A stretch of 64,000 nucleotides of DNA. Source: Shewanella jiangmenensis (GTDB lineage: Bacteria; Pseudomonadota; Gammaproteobacteria; Enterobacterales; Shewanellaceae). Of the stretch, positions 46,069 to 55,834 are shown in pieces (positions within the stretch are counted from its first letter, which is position 1; each line of letters opens with the position of its first letter). Location: the NCBI RefSeq assembly GCF_018596335.1, contig NZ_JAHEPS010000001.1, positions 682,001 to 746,000 of the forward strand, in the 5' to 3' direction. Below the pieces are notes generated by a model. That model worked only from the letters and a program-made list of their open reading frames with translations. It searched no databases and was not told where the DNA came from. Made by a program: the position numbers and the translations under genes.

Positions 46069-46071
46069 GCG
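45984..46071. repeat. 18-bp tandem repeat
   Basis: Units at 45984-46001, 46002-46019, 46020-46037, 46038-46055 and a partial fifth; two alternating types (CTCAAGGCCAAGTGCT and ..TCAAGATCAAGTGCT). The core TCAAGTGCT also forms the 14-bp repeat at 38282-38340. Further degenerate repeats (GAGCACTGAGC type) follow to about 46190; no other feature is visible in 45849-46260. Confidence 0.9.
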
Positions 46072-46260
46072 TTTCAGGCCGGTGCAGACCACTGAACGCA
46101 ACACCCCAAAGGCCCCAAAGGCAAAGCGCTGAGCACTGAGCACTGAGCGCAATACCCTAAAGGCAGAGCACTGAGCGCCGGGACCTATACACGGAGCGCA
46201 CGCAAACGCTATGCGACGCTTACGGTCGCTACTCAGCCCCGTTCCTGATTATCAATAAAA

Positions 46261-46289
46261 AAGCCCGCTGGCATTATGCTTGCGGGCTT
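46261..46289 (-). terminator. Terminator after the large GYF_2 gene
   Basis: 8-bp stem AAGCCCGC / GCGGGCTT with six T on the minus strand. Confidence 0.75.
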
Positions 46290-46324
46290 CGTGGGCTTTT
46301 TCTATAGGCTGGGCTTATTTACCA

Positions 46325-48682
46325 TCAGCCGCGGCGGCGGCTGCGACGGCGCATCCTGCCGGCAACATCTTCGGGGGATGACTTGGGCTTTCGGCTTTGC
46401 TCGTCACTGTCAGCCGCTGTGTCAGCGGTTTCCAGGTAGAGTTCATCAAGCTCGGCGTCCAGTGTTTCGGAATTCAGCGCTTCGGAATTCAGTGCTTCGG
46501 AATTCAGGCTGCCAGTTTGTGCAGCAGACTCAGCCGCATCTTCGTCTTTCTTGTCGCCCTTAAATACCGATTTAAAGATGCTGGTCACGGCCTGCAATTT
46601 CACCGCCTGACCCAGTTTAAGATCGAGCAGCGACTTGCCGTCTTCTTTGCCGCTGTCACCCTTTGCACTTTGATCTTTGGCGCTTTGATCTTTGGCGCTT
46701 TCAGCTTTCGTGCTTTGAGCTTTAGAAGCTGCTGCCGAAACCTCAGCATCCGCACCTGAGCCACTCAAAAGGGCATCGTCAGTGGGCGGCTCAAGGAAAG
46801 GTTTTGGCGGCGGGGGCGACAGTTTGGCAAAAAAAGCTTCGGGATCAATGCCAAAGAGGCTCTTATCCACGCCTGCCGGTGGCCTGCTGGCGACCGGGTC
46901 AACCGAGGCGCGGGCCTGAGACTGGGCAAAGATATCGGACGCGGCTTTAGTGGCAACCGGGTCAGGTGATAAAGGCTCGTCGCCCACCGCAGTCTTAGCA
47001 GCGATGGCTTTTGCCTGCTCGGCTTTCTCGGAAGATGCTTTTTCAAGTGCAGCCTTTTCCTGTAAAGACCTTTCCTGTAAAGCCTTTTCCTGCAAAGCCT
47101 TGGCCTGGGCGACTCTTTCAGCGAGTTTCAGCTCAAGCGCGGCCTGATCCAAGGCGGCCTTTGCGGCAACCTTATCCAGGGCTGCGCCAGACGACTGGCG
47201 GGCTAGGGCTGCTTTCAGTGCTTCATCGGCGCCGGGCACAGGTTTTACCGTGCTTGGCTTGGATTCAGACTTCAATGCCGCGGCGCTTGTTGCTGCAAGC
47301 GCTGACACGCCAGCAGACGCTGCTGCAGCGGCTTTCTCGGTAGCAGGAGCCGAAGCTGCGGCCTTGGTGAGGGATTTTGGCTGCGGGTCTTGCCCCGGCT
47401 CAAGCAAAATCAGCTCGTAATCAAGCTCAGGCACTTCTTCAGGCAGAGGGGGCGCTTTACGGCCACGGATAGCCGCAGCAAGCTCAGCCTCAAGGTCGAT
47501 AACGCCATCATCTTGGCCGAAATCGGCGCCAGAGCTTTCGCTGTCGATATAGACGTTTATATCAGTATCCATCTCCAGAAGCGCCAATTCCGCTTCAGGC
47601 AGGCTGTCAGCAAGCTCGGCCAGCGGTTCGCTGAGCTCCAGCAGCTCGCGCTCTGGCTCAGAAACAGGATCGGTCTTAAAAACAGGCTCTAATGCAGCGA
47701 CAGTCAAAGCATCCGAATCGGCATCTATTATCTCGTCAGCGGCAGGCTCTGCAACCACCTCAAATTCAAGCGCGTCTGATAGCGAAGAAGTAGCGATTGC
47801 ATCAACTGAGTGTTCAGGCGCGGCATCCTGCGCTATTGCATCCAGTGCTATTGTATCGAGCGCTATTGCATCAAGCTCAGCGCTGTCCGGCTCAGTGCCG
47901 TCAGGCGCTGTGGCATCAAACGCACTCAATCCGGCGTCCTGGGTTTGTTTAGCGCCGGCAAGTCCATCGAGGTTAAAGACATCGGCACCAAGGCTCGACA
48001 GGCTGTCAAAGGTGAGTTTGCGACCGCCCGGCGGGTTTAACGTTTGCAGCACCGCAAGCGCCGGTTCATCTTCCGCGTCAGCCGCAGTAAGTGATGGCTG
48101 TATCGAGGCCGACACTGCCCTGGCGGCAGCAGACAGCGGCATAGAAGCCGTCGCTGTCACGGGGGCAAGCTCATGGGTTTCATCACCAAGCTGGTTTTGC
48201 TCAAGGCGCTTATCAAAATCGTCGGCGACTTCAGTCAGCTCCACTTTGGCCATGCTGAGGGAGTAACTTAAATCCTCCAGCACCTTTTGATAGCCGCGAT
48301 AGCTGCCTTCAATACCGCCAATGCCCTGCTTTACCTCATCGCTGAGTTTGTGAGTCAGGCGTTTGTAGATATTGATTTCCTGTTCCAGCTCATAAAGATA
48401 CGTCTTGCTGAAGGTAACGGACTGGCTGATGGCCGCAATGCGCTCGGTCAGGGCATCGCGGCGCGCCTGAAATGCAGCAATCAACTCATCCGGCACCCTT
48501 GAAAGTGGTGTTGGCGCAGGGATTTTTCCGGCAAACGCCGCCACACTGGACGCGGGTTGCCACTGACTGAAGGACGGATGCCAGGCGTAGCTGTCAGGTT
48601 GCTCCTGTAAAAACGCGATGGCCTCGGTTTCGGTTAATGGCGCTGTCATGGCGCCATTGTGTGAAAGAATCCATTTTTTCAT
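46325..48682 (-). CDS. Large GYF_2-domain (DUF4339) repeat protein
   Basis: 785 aa. The N-terminal 50 residues are a GYF_2 domain: WILSHNGAMTAPLTETEAIA, then YAWHPSFSQWQP. A predicted coiled coil (about 70-165, YLYELEQEINIYKRLTHKLS) follows, then about 550 residues of low-complexity acidic/Ala-rich sequence with pentapeptide blocks (LDAIALDTIALDAIA near 270; LQEKALQERSLQEKA near 530; DQSAKDQSAK near 655; LNSEALNSEALNSET near 725). The end is strongly basic (GRMRRRSRRRG). No signal peptide, so cytoplasmic. The first two domains match the small neighbour gene, so the pair probably arose by duplication. GYF_2 domains are thought to bind proteins; function unknown. Confidence 0.8.
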   Translation of the reverse strand: MKKWILSHNGAMTAPLTETEAIAFLQEQPDSYAWHPSFSQWQPASSVAAFAGKIPAPTPLSRVPDELIAAFQARRDALTERIAAISQSVTFSKTYLYELEQEINIYKRLTHKLSDEVKQGIGGIEGSYRGYQKVLEDLSYSLSMAKVELTEVADDFDKRLEQNQLGDETHELAPVTATASMPLSAAARAVSASIQPSLTAADAEDEPALAVLQTLNPPGGRKLTFDSLSSLGADVFNLDGLAGAKQTQDAGLSAFDATAPDGTEPDSAELDAIALDTIALDAIAQDAAPEHSVDAIATSSLSDALEFEVVAEPAADEIIDADSDALTVAALEPVFKTDPVSEPERELLELSEPLAELADSLPEAELALLEMDTDINVYIDSESSGADFGQDDGVIDLEAELAAAIRGRKAPPLPEEVPELDYELILLEPGQDPQPKSLTKAAASAPATEKAAAAASAGVSALAATSAAALKSESKPSTVKPVPGADEALKAALARQSSGAALDKVAAKAALDQAALELKLAERVAQAKALQEKALQERSLQEKAALEKASSEKAEQAKAIAAKTAVGDEPLSPDPVATKAASDIFAQSQARASVDPVASRPPAGVDKSLFGIDPEAFFAKLSPPPPKPFLEPPTDDALLSGSGADAEVSAAASKAQSTKAESAKDQSAKDQSAKGDSGKEDGKSLLDLKLGQAVKLQAVTSIFKSVFKGDKKDEDAAESAAQTGSLNSEALNSEALNSETLDAELDELYLETADTAADSDEQSRKPKSSPEDVAGRMRRRSRRRG
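46465..46509 (-). repeat. 15-bp coding repeat, three units (LNSEA)
   Basis: TTTCGGAATTCAGCG / CTTCGGAATTCAGTG / CTTCGGAATTCAGGC. Comparable 15-bp blocks in the same gene: 46669-46728 (four), 47052-47096 (three), 47832-47876 (three). Confidence 0.9.
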
Positions 48683-48717
48683 AGTCGTTATTCTTATTTG
48701 CTGTTTTACAGTTGCAC

Positions 48718-49164
48718 TCAGGTATTGTCGCGGGGGCTTTGCTTACCCGCCAAACCGGCCACGCGTTTTTGCAGCGCTTCATACTGTTCGTTGATGCTGC
48801 GCAGAGTCGCGTTTACTTCCTGATTCAGGCTTTGAGTATCAGCTTTGCTGTTATTGATGTCCTGATCGAGCGCGGCAATTGCCGCCTCCAGCGTGGTCAG
48901 GCTGTCGTCCAGCTTGCCGAGGGACTGATACAGCTCCTGCTCTTTTTCACTGAACTGCGCCAGCAGCTTAGCTGGAATCGCGCCCGGCGGTGGCGGCGGT
49001 GACATGGGATGCTCAAACTCATCGATTTGGCTCACAGGCACCCATTGGGCAAAGCCGGGATGCCATGCATAAGTATCGGGATTTTCGGCGATAAACTGAT
49101 TGGACTCAGCCAGAGCCAACGGCCCGGTGACTTCGCCCTTATGTGAAAAATACCACTGTGTCAT
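48718..49164 (-). CDS. Small GYF_2-domain coiled-coil protein
   Basis: 148 aa. GYF_2 domain 1-50 (WYFSHKGEVTGPLALAES, YAWHPGFAQWVPVS), a proline run PPPPPG, then a coiled coil about 70-140 (LDDSLTTLEAAIAALDQDIN). Very similar in layout to the first 165 residues of the gene that follows 35 bp downstream, and clearly paralogous. First gene of the two-gene unit. No signal peptide. Function unknown; a heteromeric coiled coil between the two products is a reasonable guess. Confidence 0.82.
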   Translation of the reverse strand: MTQWYFSHKGEVTGPLALAESNQFIAENPDTYAWHPGFAQWVPVSQIDEFEHPMSPPPPPGAIPAKLLAQFSEKEQELYQSLGKLDDSLTTLEAAIAALDQDINNSKADTQSLNQEVNATLRSINEQYEALQKRVAGLAGKQSPRDNT

Positions 49165-49499
49165 AGCGCAACTCTCACCTTTGGTTGTGTTGACTTAACG
49201 TCATTTTTTACAGGCGTTTGGTTGGATGCGGGGATTGGGCAGTAACGCTTCCATGCATCTGTGCACCGGCAGGCTCAGGGGTAAAGCCGGCGCAACAAAA
49301 AGCTACAATAACCGATAGCTTTTAACAAAACCACAGGGCGGCGCACCGAGCGTTAGAAAAAAGCGGAACAAAATATAAACAGCGACGTTAAAGTGATAAT
49401 CAACCGATAAACCCAGTCGCCGCTTTCCAATACAGGCCAGAGAAAGTGCCTTCAGGGGATGCTGTAACGCTGAGAGTGGCCAAATATCAACCCCAAATA

Positions 49500-49634
49500 A
49501 AAAACGAGTGCCGAAGCACTCGTTCTTTATTGTCTGACCGAGCCAAGGCACAGCCAGACCAAAATTGCGTTGCCGACGCCGCTCATGCAAGGCAAATCGA
49601 TGGTTCCAGCGCGCAGTTTACTCATGTAAAGAGC
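49500..49634. repeat. Direct repeat copy 1 (about 135 bp, terminator region)
   Basis: About 95% identical to 49673-49808 (period 173 bp; about six substitutions over 131 bp). It contains a complete hairpin terminator, AACGAGTGC / GCACTCGTT at 49503-49524. No gene lies in 49165-49856. Confidence 0.92.
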
Positions 49635-49672
49635 CATGAAAACAGTGGGATGACGCCTACACCCACCAAAAC

Positions 49673-49808
49673 AAAAACGAGTGCCGAAGCACTCGTTTTT
49701 TATTGTCAGACCGAACCAAGGCACAGCCAGACCAAAATTGCGTTGCCGACGCCGCTCATGCAAGGCAAATCGATGGTTACAGCGCGCAGTTTACTTTTGT
49801 AAATGAGC
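49673..49808. repeat. Direct repeat copy 2 (terminator region next to gcvP)
   Basis: Copy adjacent to gcvP. The same hairpin lies at 49676-49697; on the minus strand it ends the gcv transcript. Confidence 0.92.
49676..49697 (-). terminator. Terminator of the gcv operon
   Basis: 9-bp stem AACGAGTGC / GCACTCGTT, loop CGAA; about 160 bp after the gcvP stop. A second identical hairpin follows at 49503-49524 because of the duplication. Confidence 0.8.
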
Positions 49809-49856
49809 ACTGGAACCGAGATTTAACGCAGCAGGAGCAAGTCCAGGCAGCAATTT

Positions 49857-52745
49857 TTACTCGTAATCGCTCATCGGTACGCAAGCACAGAACAGGTTAC
49901 GATCGCCATACACATCATCGATACGGTTCACCGTTGGCCAGAACTTGTGGGCGCGCACGAACTCTGTCGGGAACACCGCCAGCTCACGGCTGTATGGACG
50001 GGTATCGAACGCTGGGTCCATGATGTCGTCCATGGTGTGCGGGGCGTTGCACAGTGGGTTGTTGTCCACTGGCCACTCGCCGCTTTCCACGCGGGCGATT
50101 TCGCCGCGAATGGCAACCATGGCCTCGATGAAACGGTCGATTTCGACTTTGGATTCAGACTCAGTCGGCTCGATCATCAGGGTACCGGCAACCGGGAAGC
50201 TCATGGTTGGCGCGTGGAAACCGTAGTCGTTCAGACGCTTGGCCACGTCCATCTCGGTCACACCAGAGGCTTCTTTCAGTGGACGCATATCGATGATGCA
50301 CTCGTGAGCGATACGATCGTTACGGCCGCGGAACAGCACTGGGTAGTGCTCAGACAGCTTCTTGGTCAGGTAGTTGGCGTTAAGCATAGCGGTCTGGGTA
50401 GATTGCTTCAGACCCTTGCTGCCGAGCAGCTTGATGTACATCCAGCTGATTGGCAGGATGCCGGCGCTGCCGAATGGCGCGGCAGACACGGCGCCATTGT
50501 TGTCGCTTTCGATGCCCTGCTTAACCACAGCGTGACCGGCCACAAATGGTGCCAGATGCTTCTTCACGCCGATTGGGCCCATGCCGGGGCCACCGCCGCC
50601 GTGAGGAATGGCGAAGGTTTTGTGCAGGTTCAGGTGCGATACGTCGGCGCCGATAAAGCCAGGGGCGGTGAGGCCCACCTGAGCGTTCATGTTGGCACCG
50701 TCGAGGTACACCTGGCCGCCGTGCTGGTGAATGATGTCACAGATTTCACGCACGGTTTCTTCGTATACACCGTGGGTAGAAGGATAAGTGATCATGATGC
50801 ACGACAGGTTCTCGGCCACTTCGGCGGCCTTGGCGCGCAGGTCATCCAGATCGACGTTACCTTCTTTGTCACAGGCAGTCACCACCACTTTCATGCCAGC
50901 GAGCTGGGCAGAAGCCGGGTTGGTACCGTGGGCAGACTGAGGGATCAAACACACGTCGCGATGGCCTTCGCCGCGAGACTCGTGGTACTTGCGGATTGCC
51001 AGGAGACCTGCGTATTCGCCCTGTGCACCTGAGTTAGGCTGCATACATACGGCATCGTAACCTGTGATGTCCACCAGCCAATCAGACAGCTCGCCAATCA
51101 GCTGAGTGTAACCCTGGGCCTGCTCGGATGGGCAGAAGGGGTGCATGTTGGCAAATTCTGGCCAGCTCACCGGGATCATCTCAACGGCGGCGTTGAGCTT
51201 CATGGTGCAGGAACCCAGCGAAATCATCGAGTAGTTCAGCGCCAGATCTTTGCTTTCGAGGCGCTTGATGTAGCGCATCATCTCGGTTTCGCTGTGGTAG
51301 CGGTTAAAGGTCGGGTGAGTCAGGTAGGCTTCTTCACGCACCAGCGCTGCAGGGATAGAGTTTGAACCCTTGGCAACGATTTGCGCGTCGATAGCGGCTA
51401 CGTCCAACGCATGACCAACACCGAAGATGATGTCAAACAGCTCAGCCACGTCCTTGCGGGTCGTGGTTTCAGCAAGGCTCACGCCAACTACGCCATCGGC
51501 GTCAAAGCGCAGGTTTACACCGGCAGCCAGAGCGCGGGCGCGCACGGCGTCCACATCGGCCTTGAAGCTGATAGTGTCAAACCATTGGTTGTTCAGCAGG
51601 GTGATGCCCTTGGCAGTCAGACCAGCGGCCAGGATATCGGTCAGGCGGTGGATGCGCTCGGCAATCACCTTCAGGCCCTTTGGACCGTGGAACACGGCGT
51701 AGAAGGACGCCATGTTGGCCAGCAGCACCTGTGCGGTACAGATGTTGGAGTTGGCCTTTTCGCGGCGGATGTGCTGCTCGCGGGTTTGCATGGCCATACG
51801 CAGGGCGGTTTTGCCACGGGCGTCTTTGGACACACCGATGATACGGCCAGGCATAGAGCGCTTGTGCTCGTCTTTTGACACAAAGAAAGCCGCGTGTGGA
51901 CCACCAAAGCCCATCGGCACGCCAAAGCGCTGGGCTGAGCCGAATACCACGTCGGCACCCATGGCGCCAGGGCTCTTCAGGAGCACCAGCGACATGATGT
52001 CGGCGCCCACGGTCACGATAACGTTCTTTTCGTTGAGCTTGGCAAACAGCTCAGTGAAGTCAGTCAGCTGACCCAGACGGTTGGTGTACTGGAACATGGC
52101 ACCGAACAGGTTGTCATGGTTCAGTACGTCGGCGGCAGGGCCGGTGATGATGTCAAAACCAAAACACTCGGCACGGGTTTTTACCACGTCCATGGTCTGG
52201 GGGAATACGTCATCGGCGATAAAGAAAGCGTTGGCTTTCTTGGCCTTGGATACACGCTTGGCCAGCGCCATGGCTTCGGCAGCGGCAGTGGCTTCGTCCA
52301 GCAAAGAGGCTGAGGCCAGGTCCAGACCGGTCAGGTCGATGGACAGCTGCTGGAAGTTCAGAATGGCTTCGAGACGGCCCTGGGCGATCTCTGGCTGGTA
52401 TGGGGTGTAGGCGGTGTACCAGCCCGGGTTTTCCAGCACATTGCGCAGGATAACGTTCGGCACTTCAACGCCGTAGTAGCCCATACCTATGTAGCTCTTG
52501 AATACCTGGTTTTTGTCAGCCAGAGCGCGGATATAAGCCAGACCTTCGGCTTCGCCGTTGGAGGCACCGACGTTCAGCTCGCGGCCAAGACGGATGGACT
52601 CAGGTACGATTTGCTCGGTCAAGTCTTCGAGCGACTCAGCACCGACGTAATTCAGCATGGCTTGCTGCTGCTCTGCATCGGGACCGATGTGACGGGTCAG
52701 AAACAGCTCGTGCTGTTCCAGCTCTGTGAGGGTTTGCTTGGTCAT
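49857..52745 (-). CDS. gcvP: Glycine dehydrogenase (decarboxylating), P protein
   Basis: 962 aa, the fused alpha/beta form. The PLP lysine is in [16 protein letters not shown] at about 709; the N-terminal half carries [20 protein letters not shown] and the C-terminal half [16 protein letters not shown] and [12 protein letters not shown]. Decarboxylates glycine and transfers the aminomethyl group to GcvH. Third gene of gcvT-gcvH-gcvP, separated from gcvH by a hairpin that may lower its expression. Intact. Confidence 0.98.
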   Translation of the reverse strand: MTKQTLTELEQHELFLTRHIGPDAEQQQAMLNYVGAESLEDLTEQIVPESIRLGRELNVGASNGEAEGLAYIRALADKNQVFKSYIGMGYYGVEVPNVILRNVLENPGWYTAYTPYQPEIAQGRLEAILNFQQLSIDLTGLDLASASLLDEATAAAEAMALAKRVSKAKKANAFFIADDVFPQTMDVVKTRAECFGFDIITGPAADVLNHDNLFGAMFQYTNRLGQLTDFTELFAKLNEKNVIVTVGADIMSLVLLKSPGAMGADVVFGSAQRFGVPMGFGGPHAAFFVSKDEHKRSMPGRIIGVSKDARGKTALRMAMQTREQHIRREKANSNICTAQVLLANMASFYAVFHGPKGLKVIAERIHRLTDILAAGLTAKGITLLNNQWFDTISFKADVDAVRARALAAGVNLRFDADGVVGVSLAETTTRKDVAELFDIIFGVGHALDVAAIDAQIVAKGSNSIPAALVREEAYLTHPTFNRYHSETEMMRYIKRLESKDLALNYSMISLGSCTMKLNAAVEMIPVSWPEFANMHPFCPSEQAQGYTQLIGELSDWLVDITGYDAVCMQPNSGAQGEYAGLLAIRKYHESRGEGHRDVCLIPQSAHGTNPASAQLAGMKVVVTACDKEGNVDLDDLRAKAAEVAENLSCIMITYPSTHGVYEETVREICDIIHQHGGQVYLDGANMNAQVGLTAPGFIGADVSHLNLHKTFAIPHGGGGPGMGPIGVKKHLAPFVAGHAVVKQGIESDNNGAVSAAPFGSAGILPISWMYIKLLGSKGLKQSTQTAMLNANYLTKKLSEHYPVLFRGRNDRIAHECIIDMRPLKEASGVTEMDVAKRLNDYGFHAPTMSFPVAGTLMIEPTESESKVEIDRFIEAMVAIRGEIARVESGEWPVDNNPLCNAPHTMDDIMDPAFDTRPYSRELAVFPTEFVRAHKFWPTVNRIDDVYGDRNLFCACVPMSDYE

Positions 52746-52806
52746 GATAAACCTTTCAAATTACGCCGGCCTCAACGGGGCCGATCTGCTTTATGTTGGA
52801 TAAAAC

Positions 52807-52832
52807 AAACGAAGCCCCGGGGGGCTTCGTTT
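52807..52832 (-). terminator. Hairpin between gcvH and gcvP
   Basis: Inverted repeat AAACGAAGCCCC / GGGGCTTCGTTT around GG, followed by a T-containing stretch on the minus strand; probably a partial terminator inside the operon. Confidence 0.65.
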
Positions 52833-52845
52833 TTCCAGCCGAGGA

Positions 52846-53235
52846 TTATTCCTCGTCGATAACTGCTTGATAACCTTCGGCGTCCAGCAGGCTGTCCAGC
52901 TCGGACTCATCGGAAGGCTTGATACGGAAGAACCAGCCGTCACCGTAGGCATCGCTGTTCACCAGCTCTGGAGAATCTTCCAGAGACTCGTTCACGGCAA
53001 TCACTTCACCGGAGATAGGGGCGTAGATGTCAGATGCGGCCTTAACAGACTCGGCAACGGCACAATCTTCACCGGCAGAAACGGTATCGCCCACTTCAGG
53101 CAGCTCAACGAACACCATGTCACCCAGCAGCTCCTGAGCGTGCTCGGTGATACCTACGGTGTAGGTGCCGTCATCTTCCTTGCGGATCCATTCGTGGGAA
53201 GAAGCATACTTGAGTTCGGACGGGATATTGCTCAT
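52846..53235 (-). CDS. gcvH: Glycine cleavage system H protein
   Basis: 129 aa. The lipoylated Lys65 lies in [15 protein letters not shown]; the N-terminal [11 protein letters not shown] and [19 protein letters not shown] are diagnostic. Carries the aminomethyl group between P and T proteins. AAGGA ribosome site; 25 bp after gcvT. Confidence 0.98.
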
Positions 53236-53260
53236 TGTTCTTGTTCCTTAATCTGTTCTT

Positions 53261-54355
53261 TTAAAATGCTTGTTTTCCGTTGCGTACGAAGCTTGGGGCG
53301 ATAACACGCACACCAACACGCTTCTTGCGCATTTCCACTTCGGCGCTGTCGCCGATGGCGCTGGGTACGCGTGCCATCGCGATAGAATAGCCCAAAGTGG
53401 GTGAGAAAGTACCACTGGTGATCACGCCCTGATGTTCTTTGCCATCAGCGTCGGTGAAAAACACTGGCATATCATGGCGCAGAACGCCTTTTTCTTCCAT
53501 CACCAAACCGACCAATTTGTCGCTGCCATTGGCCTTAATGGCTTCCAGCGCTTCGCGGCCGATAAAGTCGCGATCAGTAGGTTCCCAGGCGATGGTCCAG
53601 CCCATGTTGGCGGCCAGTGGGTTAATGCTTTCATCCATGTCCTGACCGTAGAGGTTCATACCGGCTTCCAGACGCAGGGTGTCACGGGCACCCAGGCCAC
53701 ATGGCTGCACGCCGGCATCCAGCAGAGCCTGCCACAGGGCTTCGGCTTCAGACTCAGGAACAATGATTTCGTAACCGGCTTCACCGGTGTAACCCGTGGT
53801 GGCGATAAAGAGGCTACCGGCCTGCTTGCCAAAGAAGGGCTTCATGCCCGCAACGGCAGCGTTTTGCTCAGCACTGAACACGCTGGCAGCTTTGGCCTTG
53901 GCGTTCGGGCCCTGCACAGCAATCATCGCCAGCTCAGGGCGCTCGGTGATGCTGACATCAAAGCCTTTTGACTGCAGATTCATCCACGCGAGGTCTTTTT
54001 CGCGGGTCGCGGAGTTAACCACCACGCGGTATTCGGTTTCGGACAGGTAATAGGTGATGAGGTCGTCGATGACGCCGCCATCGTGATTCAGCATACCGCC
54101 GTAGAGGGCTTTGCCGGGAACGGTCAGCTTGGCAATATCGTTGGCCAGCAGCTTGCGCAGGAAAGCGCGGGCATCGGCACCTTCAACGTCAACTACGGTC
54201 ATGTGGGACACATCGAACATACCGGCGTCGCGGCGCACGGCGTGGTGTTCTTCGATTTGGGAGCCGTAGTTCAGCGGCATGTCCCAACCGTGGAAATCCA
54301 CCATCTTGGCATTGGATTCCAGGTGCTTGTTAAAGAGTACAGTTTTATTAGCCAT
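53261..54355 (-). CDS. gcvT: Aminomethyltransferase, glycine cleavage T protein
   Basis: 364 aa from ATG 54355 (AAGGGA upstream; the frame is open to 54403). Folate-binding GcvT domain: [72 protein letters not shown] block, and the C-terminal [18 protein letters not shown]. First gene of the gcv operon. No glycine riboswitch was seen upstream. Confidence 0.98.
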   Translation of the reverse strand: MANKTVLFNKHLESNAKMVDFHGWDMPLNYGSQIEEHHAVRRDAGMFDVSHMTVVDVEGADARAFLRKLLANDIAKLTVPGKALYGGMLNHDGGVIDDLITYYLSETEYRVVVNSATREKDLAWMNLQSKGFDVSITERPELAMIAVQGPNAKAKAASVFSAEQNAAVAGMKPFFGKQAGSLFIATTGYTGEAGYEIIVPESEAEALWQALLDAGVQPCGLGARDTLRLEAGMNLYGQDMDESINPLAANMGWTIAWEPTDRDFIGREALEAIKANGSDKLVGLVMEEKGVLRHDMPVFFTDADGKEHQGVITSGTFSPTLGYSIAMARVPSAIGDSAEVEMRKKRVGVRVIAPSFVRNGKQAF

Positions 54356-54422
54356 TGTTATCCCTTCTATTCGGGGCTTGGGTGCCAAAAACAGCAACGG
54401 CACCTGGTTAAAATGCGGCGAA

Positions 54423-54453
54423 ATTATACCTTGCGTCGCAAATTTGTATACAA
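54423..54453 (-). promoter_or_regulatory. Candidate sigma-70 promoter of gcvTHP
   Basis: On the minus strand a perfect TATAAT (54428-54423), extended by GG, with TTGTAT 19 bp upstream. The spacer contains the inverted repeat TTGCGACGCAA. About 70 bp before the gcvT ATG. Confidence 0.5.
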
Positions 54454-54636
54454 GAGAATTTTCTAATCCGAACAGTTAACTCATTAGTTTTTCTCATCCT
54501 TATCATTCAAAAAACTAACGATTAATTTCAAAGCCTGCCAAAAAATGCGCCAATTGTTTGATATTTGCTGCAAAAACCATCAGCACAGCCGGGGCGGCAA
54601 CCCCAGCAACCCCCGGCCTGTGACGGGCTTGTTTGC

Positions 54637-55818
54637 TCAGCGGCCCATGGCCTGTTTGATGAACACTGTTTTCAGCAGCGGCAACCTGTCCACCAGGTTA
54701 AGCCCCAGGTCACGCACCGCCCGCTTAAGCGGATTGCCGCCTTCAAAGAGACGCTTGAAGCCTTCCATACCGGCAATCATTTCCTGGGCGGCAGCTTTGC
54801 GCTCACGCTCCAGTGGCCGAAGCAGACGGTAATCGCCTATGTCTTTCCCGTCATTTTTCAGCCGGCCTATGGTGTCGATAATCGCGGCCGCATCCTGAAA
54901 ACCAAGGTTCACGCCCTGCCCTGCCAGCGGGTGTATGGTGTGGGCCGCATCCCCAGCCAGCAGCAAACGGTGGCGGGCAAAATGACGGGCGTAACGCATC
55001 CGTAAATTAAAGCCAAGTCGCTCACTCCTGACTTTGCAAAGGCCAAGACGGCCATCAAACGCCGCCGTCAGCGACTTTGAAAAGTTTTCATCATCCTGAT
55101 TAAGCAGCGCCTGCGCCTTGGGCTCAGTCACAGACCAAACGATAGAACAGAGATTTGACTGATAAAGGGGCAAAAACGCCAGCGGGCCGTCCGGCAAAAA
55201 CACCTGCCGGGCGCAGCCATCGTGGGGCTCAGCGGTTTCAATGGTGGCGACAATGGCGGTATGGCCATAATCCCAGAAGGTGAGCGGAATATTGCACTGG
55301 CTTCGCACCGCGCTGTTTGCGCCATCACAGGCAATCACCAGCGCCGCCGACAGCATGTCGCCACTCTCAAGGGTGAGCCAGGCTTCACGCTCACCAAAGG
55401 CGAGGCGCTGTAAGCCACTGTGGGTGCGATAGTCGAGGTTGTCGAAATCACCGGCACGCTTAGCCAGCGCAAAGGCGACGTTGTCGTTTTCGATAATGGT
55501 GCCAAGGCTTGCTTCGCCAAGTTCGGCGGCATCAAAGCCGATGCGGCCAAGGCCGTCTTTGTCCCACACCTGCATGCGGCTGTAGGGCGCCATGCGTGCG
55601 GTGTCGAGCAAATGCCAGGCACCTAAGGATTTGAGCAAATCTTCGCTGGCGCGGTTAATGGCACTGACCCTGAGATGCGGCTCGCCAGAGGCCTCTGCCT
55701 GGGCGCCTGCATCCAGCACAGTGACCTTAAGCCCGGCCTCGGCAAGGCCAATGGCCGTTGCCAGACCTACCATGCCACCACCAACGATGGCCACATCACA
55801 GCTTTGGGTTGTTATCAT
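54637..55818 (-). CDS. ubiI: Ubiquinone biosynthesis flavin hydroxylase UbiI (VisC)
   Basis: 393 aa. FAD motif VAIVGGGMVGLATAIGLAEAG (9-29), then LRVSAINRAS, VIACDGANSAVRS (DG motif) and LLLAGDAAHTIHPLAGQGVNLG (GD motif). Best fit is the VisC/UbiI group, C5 hydroxylation: IPLTFWDYGHTAIVATI and AEPHDGCARQVF match E. coli UbiI closely. Follows ubiH by 16 bp. Confidence 0.92.
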   Translation of the reverse strand: MITTQSCDVAIVGGGMVGLATAIGLAEAGLKVTVLDAGAQAEASGEPHLRVSAINRASEDLLKSLGAWHLLDTARMAPYSRMQVWDKDGLGRIGFDAAELGEASLGTIIENDNVAFALAKRAGDFDNLDYRTHSGLQRLAFGEREAWLTLESGDMLSAALVIACDGANSAVRSQCNIPLTFWDYGHTAIVATIETAEPHDGCARQVFLPDGPLAFLPLYQSNLCSIVWSVTEPKAQALLNQDDENFSKSLTAAFDGRLGLCKVRSERLGFNLRMRYARHFARHRLLLAGDAAHTIHPLAGQGVNLGFQDAAAIIDTIGRLKNDGKDIGDYRLLRPLERERKAAAQEMIAGMEGFKRLFEGGNPLKRAVRDLGLNLVDRLPLLKTVFIKQAMGR

Positions 55819-55834
55819 CTGTCAAATCCTGTGC

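Noticed and set aside
49303..49763. Two minus-strand frames sharing the same N-terminal sequence
   Set aside because: The similarity results from the 135-bp direct repeat with terminators, not from paralogous genes.
54356..54636. Glycine riboswitch upstream of gcvT
   Set aside because: Expected in some relatives, but none of the conserved aptamer segments could be found; only a sigma-70-like promoter is visible.
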